From the NCBI RefSeq assembly GCF_001945365.1, contig NZ_MSTQ01000009.1, positions 1-64,000 of the forward strand: a DNA stretch of 64,000 bases, in the 5' to 3' direction. The notes beneath the pieces are model-generated. The model ran no database searches and was not told where the DNA came from. It saw only the letters and a program-made list of their open reading frames with translations. Numbering within the stretch: the stretch's first letter is position 1; every line of letters begins with the position of its first letter. This document shows positions 19,042 through 29,265 of the stretch, one piece after another. The position numbers and the translations under genes are program-made. Origin of the DNA: Pseudomonas reinekei. Its GTDB lineage: Bacteria; Pseudomonadota; Gammaproteobacteria; Pseudomonadales; Pseudomonadaceae.

Positions 19042-20376
19042 ATGCCGAACACTGCCGCTGCGCTCGACCTGTTATTACTGCCGACCTGGCTGGTACCCGT
19101 CGAACCTGCCGGCGTTGTCCTCAAGGAGCATGCCCTGGGCATCCGTGACGGACGCATCGTGTTTATCGGGCCACGCACCGCCGCACTGAAGCTTGACGCC
19201 CGCGAAGTCCGCGAATTGCCGGACATGCTGCTCAGTCCGGGCCTGATCAATGCCCACGGGCACGCGGCCATGACTTTGTTCCGCGGGCTGGCAGATGATT
19301 TGCCATTGATGAGCTGGCTGGAAAAACACATCTGGCCTGCCGAGGCGAAATGGGTCGATGAAGCGTTCGTGCGTGATGGCACTGACCTGGCTATCGCCGA
19401 ACAGCTCAAAGGTGGCATCACCTGTTTCTCTGACATGTACTTCTTCCCGAAGGTTGCCAGCGAGCGCGCACATAACAGCGGCATTCGCGCCCAAATCGCG
19501 ATTCCGATCCTCGATTTCCCGATTCCCGGCGCCAGCACCGCGGACGAAGCCATTCGTCAGGGCATCGAATTGTTTGGCGACCTCAAGCATCACGAACGCA
19601 TCAAGATCACCTTCGGCCCCCACGCACCCTACACCGTGAGCGATGAAAACCTGGAAAAAATCCGCGTGATCGCCGAAGAGCTGGACGCGTCGATCCACAT
19701 GCACGTGCATGAAACCGCCTTCGAAGTGCAGCAAGCGGTCGAACAGCGCGGCGAACGGCCACTGGCCCGCCTCGCTCGGCTGGGGTTGCTGGGACCGCGT
19801 TTCCAGGCCGTTCACATGACCCAGATCAGCGAAGAAGACCTGGCGCTGCTGGTAGAAAGCAACACCCATGTGATTCATTGCCCGGAGTCGAACCTGAAAC
19901 TGGCCAGCGGCTTCTGTCCGGTGGAGCGTTTGTGGCAGGCCGGGGTCAACGTGGCCGTGGGCACCGACGGCGCCGCCAGTAATAATGACCTGGACCTGCT
20001 GGGTGAAACCCGCACCGCCGCGCTGCTGGCCAAAGCCGTCGCCGGCTCGGCCACCGCACTGGACGCCCATCGCGCCCTGCGCATGGCCACGTTGAACGGC
20101 GCCCGCGCCCTGGGGATCGAAGCCGAAACCGGCTCGCTGGAAGTCGGCAAAGCCGCCGACATCGTGGCGTTCGACCTCTCCGGCCTGGCCCAGCAACCGA
20201 TCTACGACCCGGTATCGCAGCTTATCTATGCCACCGGCCGGGACTGCGTAAAACATGTTTGGGTCGCCGGCAAGCAACTGCTCGACGACCGGCGCCTGAC
20301 GCGCCTCGATGAACAGCAACTGGTCGCCACCGCCAAGGCCTGGGGCCAGCGCATCAGCGGCCGTAACGAATCGTAA
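19042..20376 (+). CDS. mtaD: 5-methylthioadenosine / S-adenosylhomocysteine deaminase (TRZ/ATZ family)
   Basis: A 444-aa amidohydrolase. Metal ligands are visible as NAHGH, HMHVHE and [10 protein letters not shown], in the order expected for the TRZ/ATZ/MTA deaminase family. The P. aeruginosa counterpart next to mtnA (PA3170) is known to deaminate methylthioadenosine to methylthioinosine, which is then cleaved by a specific phosphorylase. Shared context with divergent mtnA supports the same role here. It reads the same way as ubiG, 58 bp downstream. Confidence 0.88.
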   Translation: MPNTAAALDLLLLPTWLVPVEPAGVVLKEHALGIRDGRIVFIGPRTAALKLDAREVRELPDMLLSPGLINAHGHAAMTLFRGLADDLPLMSWLEKHIWPAEAKWVDEAFVRDGTDLAIAEQLKGGITCFSDMYFFPKVASERAHNSGIRAQIAIPILDFPIPGASTADEAIRQGIELFGDLKHHERIKITFGPHAPYTVSDENLEKIRVIAEELDASIHMHVHETAFEVQQAVEQRGERPLARLARLGLLGPRFQAVHMTQISEEDLALLVESNTHVIHCPESNLKLASGFCPVERLWQAGVNVAVGTDGAASNNDLDLLGETRTAALLAKAVAGSATALDAHRALRMATLNGARALGIEAETGSLEVGKAADIVAFDLSGLAQQPIYDPVSQLIYATGRDCVKHVWVAGKQLLDDRRLTRLDEQQLVATAKAWGQRISGRNES

Positions 20377-20434
20377 GCACCCCGGACTCAACCCCGGGGC
20401 AACAGGATTTTTCAAGTTTTAGAGGACTTAAACC

Positions 20435-21133
20435 ATGAGCAACGTCGATTACGCCGAAATCGCCAAATTCGAAGCCCTGGCCCATCGCTGGTGGGACCGT
20501 GAAAGCGAATTCAAACCCCTGCACGACATCAACCCGCTGCGGGTCAACTGGATTGACGAACGCGTCAGCCTGGCCGGCAAGAAAGTCCTCGACGTCGGTT
20601 GCGGCGGCGGCATCCTCAGCGAAGCCATGGCTCAGCGCGGCGCCACCGTGATGGGCATCGACATGGGCGAAGCGCCGCTGGCGGTCGCTCAACTGCATCA
20701 ACTGGAATCCGGCGTGAGCGTCGAATACCGGCAGATCACCGCCGAAGCCCTGGCCGAAGAAATGCCGGAACAGTTCGACGTGGTCACTTGCCTTGAGATG
20801 CTCGAGCACGTGCCGGACCCATCCTCAGTGATCCGTGCCTGCTTCCGTATGGTCAAGCCGGGCGGCCAGGTGTTCTTCTCCACCATCAACCGCAACCCGA
20901 AGGCGTACCTGTTCGCCATCGTCGGCGCCGAATACATCATGAAGCTGTTGCCGCGCGGCACCCACGACTTCAAGAAATTCATCCGCCCTTCCGAGCTGGG
21001 CGCCTGGAGCCGCATGGCCGGGCTGACCGTCAAGGACATCATCGGCCTGACGTACAACCCGCTGACCAAACATTACAAACTGGCGGCCGACGTGGACGTC
21101 AATTACATGATCCAGACCCTGCGCGAGGAGTAA
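20435..21133 (+). CDS. ubiG: Ubiquinone biosynthesis O-methyltransferase
   Basis: A SAM-dependent class I methyltransferase that performs the two O-methylations of ubiquinone synthesis. The 232-aa product has motif [17 protein letters not shown] near residue 50 and the UbiG features [19 protein letters not shown] at the N-terminus and [15 protein letters not shown] [17 protein letters not shown]. It lies 4 bp upstream of mupP, so the two are cotranscribed, the conserved ubiG-mupP order of Pseudomonas. Confidence 0.96.
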   Translation: MSNVDYAEIAKFEALAHRWWDRESEFKPLHDINPLRVNWIDERVSLAGKKVLDVGCGGGILSEAMAQRGATVMGIDMGEAPLAVAQLHQLESGVSVEYRQITAEALAEEMPEQFDVVTCLEMLEHVPDPSSVIRACFRMVKPGGQVFFSTINRNPKAYLFAIVGAEYIMKLLPRGTHDFKKFIRPSELGAWSRMAGLTVKDIIGLTYNPLTKHYKLAADVDVNYMIQTLREE

Positions 21134-21137
21134 GCCG

Positions 21138-21809
21138 ATGCGTATCAGAGCAGTTCTTTTCGACATGGACGGCACCCTGCTCGACACCGCGCCGGACTTC
21201 ATTGCGATCTGCCAGGCGATGCGTGCCGACCGTGGCTTGCCACCGATCAACGATAAACACATCCGCGACGAGATCTCCGGCGGCGCCAGGGCGATGGTCG
21301 CAGTGACCTTCTCCATGGACCCGGAATCACCCGGCTTCGAGGAACTGCGCCTGGAATTTCTGGAGCGCTACCTGGTGGGTTGCGCGGTCCACAGCAAACT
21401 GTTCGACGGCATGGGCGAACTGCTGGCGGACATCGAAAGGGCCAACCTGATCTGGGGCGTGGTCACCAACAAGCCGCTGCGCTTCGCCGAACCGATCATG
21501 CAGCAACTGGGGCTGGCCGAACGCTCGGCCCTGCTGATCTGCCCGGATCATGTGAAGAACAGCAAACCGGACCCGGAACCGTTGATCCTTGCCTGCAAGA
21601 TGCTCGACCTGGATCCGGCCAGCGTATTGTTCGTGGGCGATGACTTGCGTGATATCGAGTCGGGGCGTGATGCCGGCACCAAGACTGCGGCCGTGACCTT
21701 CGGCTACATCCACCCGGATGACAATCCGCGGCATTGGGGTGCGGATGTGGTGGTTGATCATCCGCTGGAGCTGCGCAAGGTGCTCGATAGCGCCCTTTGC
21801 AGCTGCTGA
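21138..21809 (+). CDS. mupP: N-acetylmuramic acid 6-phosphate phosphatase MupP (HAD family)
   Basis: A 223-aa HAD subfamily IA phosphatase with motif [11 protein letters not shown], motif III lysine in NSKPDPEPL, and motif [13 protein letters not shown]. In Pseudomonas the gene next to ubiG encodes MupP, which dephosphorylates MurNAc-6P in the AmgK-MurU cell-wall recycling route that bypasses de novo UDP-MurNAc synthesis. It was earlier annotated as phosphoglycolate phosphatase (Gph). The assignment here rests on family and position. Start ATG at 21138, four bases after ubiG. Confidence 0.9.
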   Translation: MRIRAVLFDMDGTLLDTAPDFIAICQAMRADRGLPPINDKHIRDEISGGARAMVAVTFSMDPESPGFEELRLEFLERYLVGCAVHSKLFDGMGELLADIERANLIWGVVTNKPLRFAEPIMQQLGLAERSALLICPDHVKNSKPDPEPLILACKMLDLDPASVLFVGDDLRDIESGRDAGTKTAAVTFGYIHPDDNPRHWGADVVVDHPLELRKVLDSALCSC

Positions 21810-21823
21810 GCCGAACCGGATTT

Positions 21824-21937
21824 TGTGGCGAGGGCGTCTAGCGCCCCACTGTCTACCACCACCGTATCTCGGGCACACCGCATTGAATGGTTTTACGACT
21901 GCTTCGCAGCCGAGCGGGAGCAAGCTCCCTCGCCACA
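21824..21937. repeat. REPIN of the GTGGCGAGGGAGC type, one arm degraded
   Basis: The right arm GAGCGGGAGCAAGCTCCCTC (from 21912, ending CGCCACA) is a canonical second-family REP; the left arm TGTGGCGAGGG (21824) is diverged after that point. This family differs from the GTGGGAGCGAGC type found elsewhere in the window. Confidence 0.75.
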
Positions 21938-21970
21938 GTTCGGTGCCCGCATAATTGTGTAGAGGTTTAT

Positions 21971-22711
21971 ATGTTTGATTATTCCGCCCGCCCCGATTTG
22001 CTCAAGGATCGGGTCATTCTGGTCACTGGCGCTGGTCGTGGCATCGGCGCTGCCGCCGCAAAAACTTATGCAGCCCACGGCGCGACCGTGCTGTTGCTGG
22101 GCAAGACTGAAGCCAACCTGACTCAGGTCTATGACGAAATCGAAGCCGCGGGCCACCCGCAACCGGCGGTGATTCCGTTCAATCTGGAAACCGCCCTGCC
22201 CCATCAATACGATGAGCTGGCGGCGATGATTGAAACTGAATTCGGTCACCTGGACGGCTTGCTGCACAACGCATCGATCATTGGTCCGCGCACGCCGATC
22301 GAACAGCTGTCGGGCGAAAACTTCATGCGTGTCATGCACGTCAACGTCAACGCCATGTTCATGCTCACCAGCACGCTGTTGCCGCTGCTCAAGTTGTCCC
22401 AAGACGCCTCGGTGGTATTCACCTCCAGCAGCGTCGGCCGCAAGGGCCGCGCGTACTGGGGCGCTTATGGCGTTTCCAAGTTTGCCACCGAAGGCCTGAT
22501 GCAAACCCTGGCCGACGAAGTCGACACCGTAGCGCCAGTGCGCTCCAACAGCATCAACCCGGGCGCTACCCGCACAAGCATGCGCGCCCAGGCTTACCCG
22601 GGAGAAAACCCGCTGAACAATCCGACGCCGGAAGAGATCATGCCGGTGTATTTGTACTTGATGGGACCCGACAGCACGGGCATCAACGGCCAGGCTTTCA
22701 ACGCGCAGTAA
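21971..22711 (+). CDS. YciK-type short-chain dehydrogenase/reductase
   Basis: A 246-aa SDR. The cofactor motif is VTGAGRGIGAAAAKTY and the catalytic Tyr/Lys pair lies in YWGAYGVSKFA. The sequence resembles the YciK family oxidoreductases, whose substrate is not known. The start MFDYSARPDLLKDRV follows AGAGG about 5-9 bases upstream; a longer frame from 21887 runs through a REP element and is rejected. It reads the same way as ubiG-mupP but is separated from them by a REPIN, so it may have its own promoter. Confidence 0.9.
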   Translation: MFDYSARPDLLKDRVILVTGAGRGIGAAAAKTYAAHGATVLLLGKTEANLTQVYDEIEAAGHPQPAVIPFNLETALPHQYDELAAMIETEFGHLDGLLHNASIIGPRTPIEQLSGENFMRVMHVNVNAMFMLTSTLLPLLKLSQDASVVFTSSSVGRKGRAYWGAYGVSKFATEGLMQTLADEVDTVAPVRSNSINPGATRTSMRAQAYPGENPLNNPTPEEIMPVYLYLMGPDSTGINGQAFNAQ

Positions 22712-22897
22712 TGCCGTACGTCGCTTTTGTGCCGCGTCGAGTTCCCGTCGCGGCATTTGAGCATGCTCAACTTCTACAAAGCAGATTAAACTTGTACGAA
22801 ATGTCCTACGGGACTGACGGACCAGTATTGACGCGCAGCCCAAAGCCGCTCTCACCCAGCTTGTAAGACAGCCTTACTGCTCAAGGGCGCACGCCAT

Positions 22898-23824
22898 ATG
22901 AAATCACCCTCCCAGACCAACGCAATTGACTTCGATAGTGCCAAATTGCAGCGCCTGGGTTTTGGTCAGCAGCAACCCTCTCTGGAAAGGCCTGTCAGCC
23001 TTGCAAAACTGCGCCAGCAAATGAGCATGCAGCTGCAAACCAGTCTTGAACCGCAACGCATTCTTGGTTTGTTCTTCCGCGAGGTTCAGCGCCTGGTCCC
23101 GCTGGACGCCTTGAGCTACGAGCACAAGAGCAGCGACTTGCGACTGGAGTTCGGCCAACGCGGTCATCACTCGATCAGCTACAGCCTCAGCCACGAGGGT
23201 GAACATCTGGGTGAATTGGTATTTCGCCGCAACCAGCGTTTCAGCGAGCAGGAGCAGGGCAACCTTGAATCGCTGCTGGCGACACTGCTGTACCCGATGC
23301 GCAACACGCTGCTGTACCGCGCAGCCACTCAAAGCGCCTTACGCGACCCACTGACCGACACCGGCAACCGCATCGCGATGGATCAGACGCTGCAACGGGA
23401 AATCGAGCTGTCACGGCGTCACCAGCAACCGCTGTCGTTGCTGATGCTGGACATCGACCACTTCAAGCAGATCAACGATACCCATGGCCACAGCGCCGGC
23501 GACGACGTGCTCAAGGCAGTTGCCGCTTCGATCAAAAATCAGCTACGCAATGTCGACATGGTGTTTCGTTACGGCGGCGAGGAGTTTTTGATTCTGCTGT
23601 CGAACACCAGCCGCGAAGCCGCTGCCCTGGTGGGTGAACGCCTGCGATTTGCCGCGCAGACCGAGGAATACATCGCCGATGGACGCCCGATCGAGCTGAC
23701 GATCAGCCTCGGTTGCTCAACCCTGCTACCCGGCGAGTCCGCCGAGAGCCTGGTGCGACGGGCCGATAATGCGCTGTATGTCGCCAAGCGCGAGGGGCGG
23801 AACCGGCTGACGATGGCCGGCTGA
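22898..23824 (+). CDS. Diguanylate cyclase, GGDEF domain with N-terminal GAF-like region
   Basis: A 308-aa protein predicted to make cyclic di-GMP. The C-terminal GGDEF domain (about 145-305) has the active-site motif RYGGEEF and an intact inhibitory I-site RNVD five residues before it. This suggests an active enzyme under product inhibition. The first 145 residues look like a soluble GAF-type sensor and show no membrane segment, so the protein is probably cytoplasmic. It is convergent with the TenA-like gene, with a REPIN between. The signal sensed is unknown. Confidence 0.92.
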   Translation: MKSPSQTNAIDFDSAKLQRLGFGQQQPSLERPVSLAKLRQQMSMQLQTSLEPQRILGLFFREVQRLVPLDALSYEHKSSDLRLEFGQRGHHSISYSLSHEGEHLGELVFRRNQRFSEQEQGNLESLLATLLYPMRNTLLYRAATQSALRDPLTDTGNRIAMDQTLQREIELSRRHQQPLSLLMLDIDHFKQINDTHGHSAGDDVLKAVAASIKNQLRNVDMVFRYGGEEFLILLSNTSREAAALVGERLRFAAQTEEYIADGRPIELTISLGCSTLLPGESAESLVRRADNALYVAKREGRNRLTMAG

Positions 23825-23848
23825 TTTTCAGCCACCACCCAAATCAAT

Positions 23849-23935
23849 GTGGGAGCGAGCCTGCTCGCGATGAGGTCGTGTCAGTCAATGATGAATTGAT
23901 GACACCACGCTATCGCGAGCAGGCTCGCTCCCACA
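23849..23935. repeat. REPIN between two convergent genes
   Basis: TGTGGGAGCGAGCCTGCTCG (23849 onwards) and the inverse TATCGCGAGCAGGCTCGCTC (23911 onwards, ending 23935) flank a 40-bp spacer. It fills the gap between the stop codons of the GGDEF gene and the TenA-like gene. Confidence 0.93.
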
Positions 23936-23956
23936 GTTTTATTGCCTACGTCGGAA

Positions 23957-24751
23957 TCAGCTTTCAGCCAATTCCAGTCGCTCCCGGACTACCGGCGCCT
24001 TTTCTGAATGCTCCAACTGCATGCACCGCTCAAGGAACAGGTACATGTAGTCGTAGCTCTTGCACACCGCCTGACGCAGCTCTACCTGCAGGGCTTTGCT
24101 CGGGTTGGTGCCTGCCAGGGTGCAGATGATTTCCAGCGCTTCCCACGGATGGGCATCGTCGTACTGGGCATGCATCTTCAGCCACTTCATCGCACGCTTG
24201 CGCTCTTCCTCGGGGAACGAGGCGGCGTACACGCCACTGGAACAGACCACCGCCGACCACTCACCCGTCGCGCCTTCAATGGCGTAGTTGGTGGCGGCAA
24301 TGGCGACGATCAGCGAATCCGCCGAACTGGTGTGCCAGCACCAATGGCTCAGGGCGTGAAGTTCAGGGGCAACCTGTTGTTCCTGCAGATCTTCCAGGCT
24401 GACGCCGTGTGCACGGCTCCAGTTCAGCCAGTAGTCGGCATGGTTCAATTCGACGCGAATATTACGCATCAGCCAGCGACGCGCCATGTCCTCGCCAGGG
24501 TGGCGGGCGAAACGGGTCTTGGTCAGGTTTTGTGCCATGTATAACGCGAACTGTTCAACCACCGGCCAGCCACCTATCAGGTACTGCCGCATGGTTTTTG
24601 CGCTGAGTTTGTTATCTCGCATGCGCTGATACAGTTCGTGTTCGACAACCCGGCGCTTGCTCTCGCTGCAATCCTGGATCAGGCGCTGGGCCCAGGCAGG
24701 ATAACTTGCAGCTTCCATGAGCGGTCCGGTTCTGTTGAATGTGTCGATCAC
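23957..24751 (-). CDS. TenA/PqqC-like (haem-oxygenase fold) protein
   Basis: A 264-aa all-helical protein of the TenA/THI-4/PqqC superfamily. The superfamily includes thiaminase II, the PQQ synthase PqqC and di-iron oxidases; which activity applies cannot be read from sequence. Candidate metal or active-site residues lie in WPVVEQFALYMA, VELNHADYWLNW and HAQYDDAHPWEALEII. I chose GTG at 24751 because AAGGAG sits seven bases upstream; the ATG at 24799 lies inside the upstream gene. It is 44 bp downstream of the GGDEF-EAL gene and probably cotranscribed with it. Confidence 0.82.
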   Translation of the reverse strand: MIDTFNRTGPLMEAASYPAWAQRLIQDCSESKRRVVEHELYQRMRDNKLSAKTMRQYLIGGWPVVEQFALYMAQNLTKTRFARHPGEDMARRWLMRNIRVELNHADYWLNWSRAHGVSLEDLQEQQVAPELHALSHWCWHTSSADSLIVAIAATNYAIEGATGEWSAVVCSSGVYAASFPEEERKRAMKWLKMHAQYDDAHPWEALEIICTLAGTNPSKALQVELRQAVCKSYDYMYLFLERCMQLEHSEKAPVVRERLELAES

Positions 24752-24758
24752 TGTCGAG

Positions 24759-24764
24759 CTCCTT
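24759..24764 (-). promoter_or_regulatory. Shine-Dalgarno site deciding the TenA-like start
   Basis: AAGGAG on the minus strand with a 7-base spacer to GTG at 24751. No comparable site precedes the ATG candidates at 24799 or 24718. Confidence 0.85.
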
Positions 24765-24795
24765 TTGATTGTGATTGTTAGATCATCGAGAGTTT

Positions 24796-27252
24796 TCAAC
24801 GGAATGTGCCAGGCGCCTTGAACAGCAAAGGCTGAGGCCTGGCAGGACGACTTTTGAGGCTATCGCGGGTAAACAGTTGCGGACGTTCAATGACATATCC
24901 TTGAGCGTAATCCACGCCGATCTCCAGCAATGCCTGCTCGATCTGAGTTGTTTCGACAAACTCGGCAATCGTGCGCTTACCCATGACATGGCCGATGTGA
25001 TTGATCACCTCGACCATGGCGCGGTTAATCGGGTCGTCCAGCATATCCTTTACAAAACTCCCGTCGATCTTCAGGAAGTTTACAGGCAAATGTTTCAGAT
25101 ACGCGAATGAGGACATCCCGGCGCAAAAGTCGTCCAGCGAAAACAGACAGCCTAAGCCTTTGAGTTCATTAATGAATCTAATTGCGCTGCCCAGATTGGC
25201 AATCGCGCTGGTTTCTGTGATTTCAAAACAAATCATTTCAGCCGGAATTGAATACGCTACGAACTGTTCTCGCAAGAAGTCGAGAAATGCCTCGTCACCG
25301 ATGGTCGTGCCTGACAGATTGATCGCACACATGGCCAGCGGTTCGCCAGGGCTCTCGGCGCGGCATTGGGCAATAATCTTGAACACGTTCTTCACGACCC
25401 AGCGATCGATGGTACTCATCAGGCCATAACGCTCGGCTGCCGGAATGAAACTGTCAGGCAGGATCATCCGCCCGGCTTCATCGTGCAGGCGCAGCAGAAT
25501 CTCGATATGCCCGCAGTCCGCATCGGCCCCCAACGGCGCGATTTCCTGCGCGTACAAGCAGAAGCGGTCCTCCTCCAAAGCCATGTGCAAGCGCTGCACC
25601 CAGGCCATTTCGCCGAAGCGCAGGGACAGTTCCGAGTCGTCGGGGTGATAGACCTGAACCCGGTTGCGCCCCTTCTCCTTGGCCATGTAGCACGCCATGT
25701 CGGCAGCGCGAAGCGAGGCTTCAAGGGTGGTCGGGCTCTGTGAAATATGCACCAGGCCGAGACTCACGGTGGTCACGAATGGCCGGCCCTTCCAGACAAA
25801 GTGCAGGTTCTGCACGGTCTGGCGCAGCGACTCGGCGATTTTCTCCGCGGCCTCGGGCCCGCAGTTTGCCAGGAGGATGCCGAACTCGTCACCGCCCAAT
25901 CGGGCCAGGGTATCGCCTTCGCGCAAACCCGATTGCAGCAGCGCGCAGATGTGGCGCAACAATTCGTCGCCGGCGGCATGACCGCAGGTGTCGTTGACCA
26001 GTTTGAACTGGTCCAGATCGAGAAACATCAGGGCATGGCGCCCCGACTGCCGCGTCAGGTTGTGCAGCGCCTGTTCCAGGCGATACTCGAACTCGCGGCG
26101 GTTGGCGAGACCGGTCAAGGCATCATGGGTAGCCTGCCACGACAGATTGGCGATGTATTGCCGCTCCTGGGTCATGTCGTGCAACACCAGCACCGTGCCG
26201 CTGACCTTGCCGGCATTGCGGATCGGCGCCCCCACCAGTGTCACCGAAACCGTGCTGCCATCCAGGCGCTGAATCAGTTTTGAATGCTCGCTGCCACCGC
26301 TGAGTTGCCCGCTCAGAATGCGCTCGATCAAGGTAAACCCGTCGGCCTGGGCGTTTTCATCCAGCAGATTGAACAACGCTGCCAGTGGCAACCCCGCCGC
26401 CTGCTCAGCCTTCCAGTGGGTCAACGCCTCGGCGGCCGGATTCATGTAGGCAATGGCGCCGTCCACATCCGTGGTAATCACTCCATCGCCAATCGATTGC
26501 AGGGTGATCTGCGCGCGATCTTTTTCCAACTGCAAGGCTTCGGCGAAAGCATGGCGTTGCTTGAGCAGCTTGTGGGTGCGCATCAATGCCAGGGCAATCA
26601 AGCCAAGGGCGGTGGCGAGGTTGGTCAGCAGCAACAGACGAAGAATGACCCGCGACCCTTCTCCCAGTGCATCACTGAAGGCTTTCGCCGCCGGCGTCAC
26701 CTCATCATTGATCGCGAAAATCTGCTCTTTCCAGCGCCGGATATCCGCCTCGGAAGCCGGCTTGGCGGTGATGTGCTGGTGCATGTCCCGCGCAACGTCG
26801 TCGAGCTTGACCAGATAGGCGTCACCGACCGTCCACAGATCGATGGCTTTTTCCAGGTAACTGAAATGGCGGAAATTAAGGTACAGCCAGATCAGACTGT
26901 TGACGTCGTCCGGGTGGTTACCGCCCTTGAGAATCGCCACCCGCGCCGCTTCTATATCAGGCGGCTGCCGATCCAGTGCCACGCGCAACTCATGCCCGCC
27001 CTGAGGTACGGAGATGGCGTGCTGGTACTTGCGAAAGATCCCTTCATCGCCGCTATCGGCGTAGAGATTGAGGTAATAGATGGCATCTTTCTGGCCCTTG
27101 GACCAGAGGCTCTCGCCGGCAACATAGCCGCGAACCGCCGACAGCACATAGAGGCTAACGCCGCCCAACAAGGCTTGAAACAGCACAACGGCAATAAATG
27201 GCCAGACGATGCCCAACAACCGGGGCGTTCCGAGAGTCCGCGTTTGATTCAT
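24796..27252 (-). CDS. Membrane GGDEF-EAL protein with PAS domain (c-di-GMP turnover)
   Basis: An 818-aa inner-membrane sensor. Order: TM near 13-36, periplasmic sensor about 37-200, TM about 203-224, PAS about 240-360, GGDEF about 370-525, EAL about 545-800. The GGDEF domain is canonical (LGGDEF) with I-site REGD. The EAL motif is altered to EILLRL and the loop-6 motif reads DDFCAGMSSF instead of DDFGTGYSS. Other metal and catalytic residues remain (NLSG, EITET, KIDGSF, EFVET), so phosphodiesterase activity is likely but not certain. It may be cotranscribed with the TenA-like gene. Confidence 0.9.
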   Translation of the reverse strand: MNQTRTLGTPRLLGIVWPFIAVVLFQALLGGVSLYVLSAVRGYVAGESLWSKGQKDAIYYLNLYADSGDEGIFRKYQHAISVPQGGHELRVALDRQPPDIEAARVAILKGGNHPDDVNSLIWLYLNFRHFSYLEKAIDLWTVGDAYLVKLDDVARDMHQHITAKPASEADIRRWKEQIFAINDEVTPAAKAFSDALGEGSRVILRLLLLTNLATALGLIALALMRTHKLLKQRHAFAEALQLEKDRAQITLQSIGDGVITTDVDGAIAYMNPAAEALTHWKAEQAAGLPLAALFNLLDENAQADGFTLIERILSGQLSGGSEHSKLIQRLDGSTVSVTLVGAPIRNAGKVSGTVLVLHDMTQERQYIANLSWQATHDALTGLANRREFEYRLEQALHNLTRQSGRHALMFLDLDQFKLVNDTCGHAAGDELLRHICALLQSGLREGDTLARLGGDEFGILLANCGPEAAEKIAESLRQTVQNLHFVWKGRPFVTTVSLGLVHISQSPTTLEASLRAADMACYMAKEKGRNRVQVYHPDDSELSLRFGEMAWVQRLHMALEEDRFCLYAQEIAPLGADADCGHIEILLRLHDEAGRMILPDSFIPAAERYGLMSTIDRWVVKNVFKIIAQCRAESPGEPLAMCAINLSGTTIGDEAFLDFLREQFVAYSIPAEMICFEITETSAIANLGSAIRFINELKGLGCLFSLDDFCAGMSSFAYLKHLPVNFLKIDGSFVKDMLDDPINRAMVEVINHIGHVMGKRTIAEFVETTQIEQALLEIGVDYAQGYVIERPQLFTRDSLKSRPARPQPLLFKAPGTFR

Positions 27253-27447
27253 GAGGTCCCTTGCATTAGCACTGCTTGATCGTCATCCGGACGAAATCGC
27301 TCCATCTAGACTAGGTCGCGATTGCGCTCTCGGCAAGCGTCGAGCCTCGCCCGAGAGCGGTTGGAAACCGTTGATGCCGGTGACGATGTTCTTGTTGTGG
27401 GGCTTCAAATACGCTTCAAACAGCATTCATTCATTCGGCCTCAAGAC

Positions 27448-29265
27448 TTACATTTGTTGCAAATGACCATACAACTTGGCATATAAGCCGCCGTCGGCGA
27501 TCAACTGCTGGTGATCGCCGTCTTCGGCAATCTGCCCGCCGTCGAACACCAATACACGGTCGGCCTGTTTCACTGCCGAAAGTCGATGGGCAATGATCAG
27601 CGTGGTGCGGTTGCTCAGGAACCGTGCCAGCGCCTGATGCAGGTTGTATTCGGTGGCGGCGTCCAGCGCCGAGGTGGCCTCGTCGAGAATCACCACTTTC
27701 GGTTCCGCCAATACCATTCGCGCAATCGCCAGACGCTGGCGCTGCCCACCGGACAAACGCACGCCGGAGCGCCCGACGATGCTGTCCAGGCCATTGGGCA
27801 AATCGCGGATGGTGGCGTGCAACTGAGCGATTTCCAGCGCCTGCCAGCAGGCTTCGTCGCTGCGCTCGCGGCCCATGGTCAGGTTGGCGCGTACGGTGTC
27901 ATTGAACAGCGCCGGATGTTGCAGGACCACGGCGACATTTTCCCGCACTGTTTCCAGGCCAATCTCCTGCTGGGTCGAGCCGCCGAAGCGGATGGTCCCG
28001 GCCAGCGGCGTGTACAAGCCGAGCAGCAGCTGCACCAGCGTGCTCTTGCCGCCACCACTGGCGCCGACAATCGCAACCTTCTCACCGGGGGCGATGGACA
28101 TGTTCATCTGGCTCAACACCAGTTCGTCGCCATAACCGAAACTCAGGCCTTGAACCTCGATACCCACGGTATCGCGCCCGGTAAACGGGTCCACGCCCTT
28201 GGGGTATTGCGGCTCATCGGCGCGCGACAGCAATTCGTTGATCCGCGACAGCGCACCACCGGCGGCGTAGAAGGCGTATTGCAGGTTCAGCAGCTGTTCG
28301 ACCGGGCCGATCATGAACCACAAATAGCTGAACACCGCGAGCATCTGGCCGATGGACAGGTCGGAAAACAGCACGGTGAGCATGGCGGCAGCACGGAAAA
28401 TATCGATGCCGAACTGGAACAGCAAACCGCTGGCACGGTTCGAGGCGTCGGTTTTCCATTGTGAGTTAACCGCGTAATCGCGGACTTCCCTGGCCCGCAG
28501 CCCTAAACGACCGAGGAAGTAACCCTGGCGGTTGCCGGCGCGCACTTCCTGGATCGCGTCCAGGGTTTCGGTCAGGGCCTGGGTGAAGCGCGACGTGCTG
28601 TCGTTTTCGAGTTTCTTCAGGTGCTTGACCCGCTTGCCCAACTGCACCGTGGCGTAGATCACCAGTGGGTTGAACAGCAGAATCAACAACGCCAGTTTCC
28701 AGTGCATCCACATCAGAATCCCGGCGGTGCCGACCAGGGTCAGCATGGCCACGAGGAAGCGGCTGAGGGTTTCGCCGACAAATTTGTCCAGCGTGTCGAG
28801 GTCGGTGACCAAATGCGTGGTCACCGTGCCGCTGCCCAGGCTTTCGTACTCACCCAGCGAGATGCGTTTGAGGCGTTCGATCAGGCGGATACGAATGCGG
28901 TAGACGATGTCTTTGGCCAGCGCGGCGAACAATCGCGCCTGCAGCACGTTGAACAGCAACGCGGCACAACGCAGGGCCAGCGTCACCACCAGCATCAGGC
29001 CGATGTAACCCGCGGCTTTTTGCCAAACATCAGGCAGCGCCAGGTTCATGATTTTCAGTGCGGCATCGCCGTGCCCCAGCAGCACTTCGTCCACCAGCAA
29101 CGGCAGGAGTAACGGGATCGGTACGCTGCACAGCGTCGCCAGTACGGCCACGCCGTTGGCGATCCAGAGGGATTTCTTGTGATGGAGGGCCAGGCGACGG
29201 ATTTCCGCCCAGCTCAAGCGGTCGACACGTTTAGCGGTTACGGCTTCGTCGGGCAGATCATGCAC
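27448..29265 (-). CDS. ABC transporter, fused permease and ATPase (exporter type)
   Basis: A 605-aa half-transporter of the MsbA/multidrug exporter class. The N-terminal region (about 30-330) has six membrane segments. The C-terminal ATPase has Walker A GASGGGKST, signature LSGGQRQR, Walker B VVILDEATSALD and H-loop IIAHRL, all intact. It should act as a homodimer in the inner membrane; the substrate cannot be told. Its start overlaps the end of the upstream DsbA-like gene by 8 bp, so the two are translationally coupled, which may link export to thiol chemistry. Confidence 0.92.
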   Translation of the reverse strand: MHDLPDEAVTAKRVDRLSWAEIRRLALHHKKSLWIANGVAVLATLCSVPIPLLLPLLVDEVLLGHGDAALKIMNLALPDVWQKAAGYIGLMLVVTLALRCAALLFNVLQARLFAALAKDIVYRIRIRLIERLKRISLGEYESLGSGTVTTHLVTDLDTLDKFVGETLSRFLVAMLTLVGTAGILMWMHWKLALLILLFNPLVIYATVQLGKRVKHLKKLENDSTSRFTQALTETLDAIQEVRAGNRQGYFLGRLGLRAREVRDYAVNSQWKTDASNRASGLLFQFGIDIFRAAAMLTVLFSDLSIGQMLAVFSYLWFMIGPVEQLLNLQYAFYAAGGALSRINELLSRADEPQYPKGVDPFTGRDTVGIEVQGLSFGYGDELVLSQMNMSIAPGEKVAIVGASGGGKSTLVQLLLGLYTPLAGTIRFGGSTQQEIGLETVRENVAVVLQHPALFNDTVRANLTMGRERSDEACWQALEIAQLHATIRDLPNGLDSIVGRSGVRLSGGQRQRLAIARMVLAEPKVVILDEATSALDAATEYNLHQALARFLSNRTTLIIAHRLSAVKQADRVLVFDGGQIAEDGDHQQLIADGGLYAKLYGHLQQM

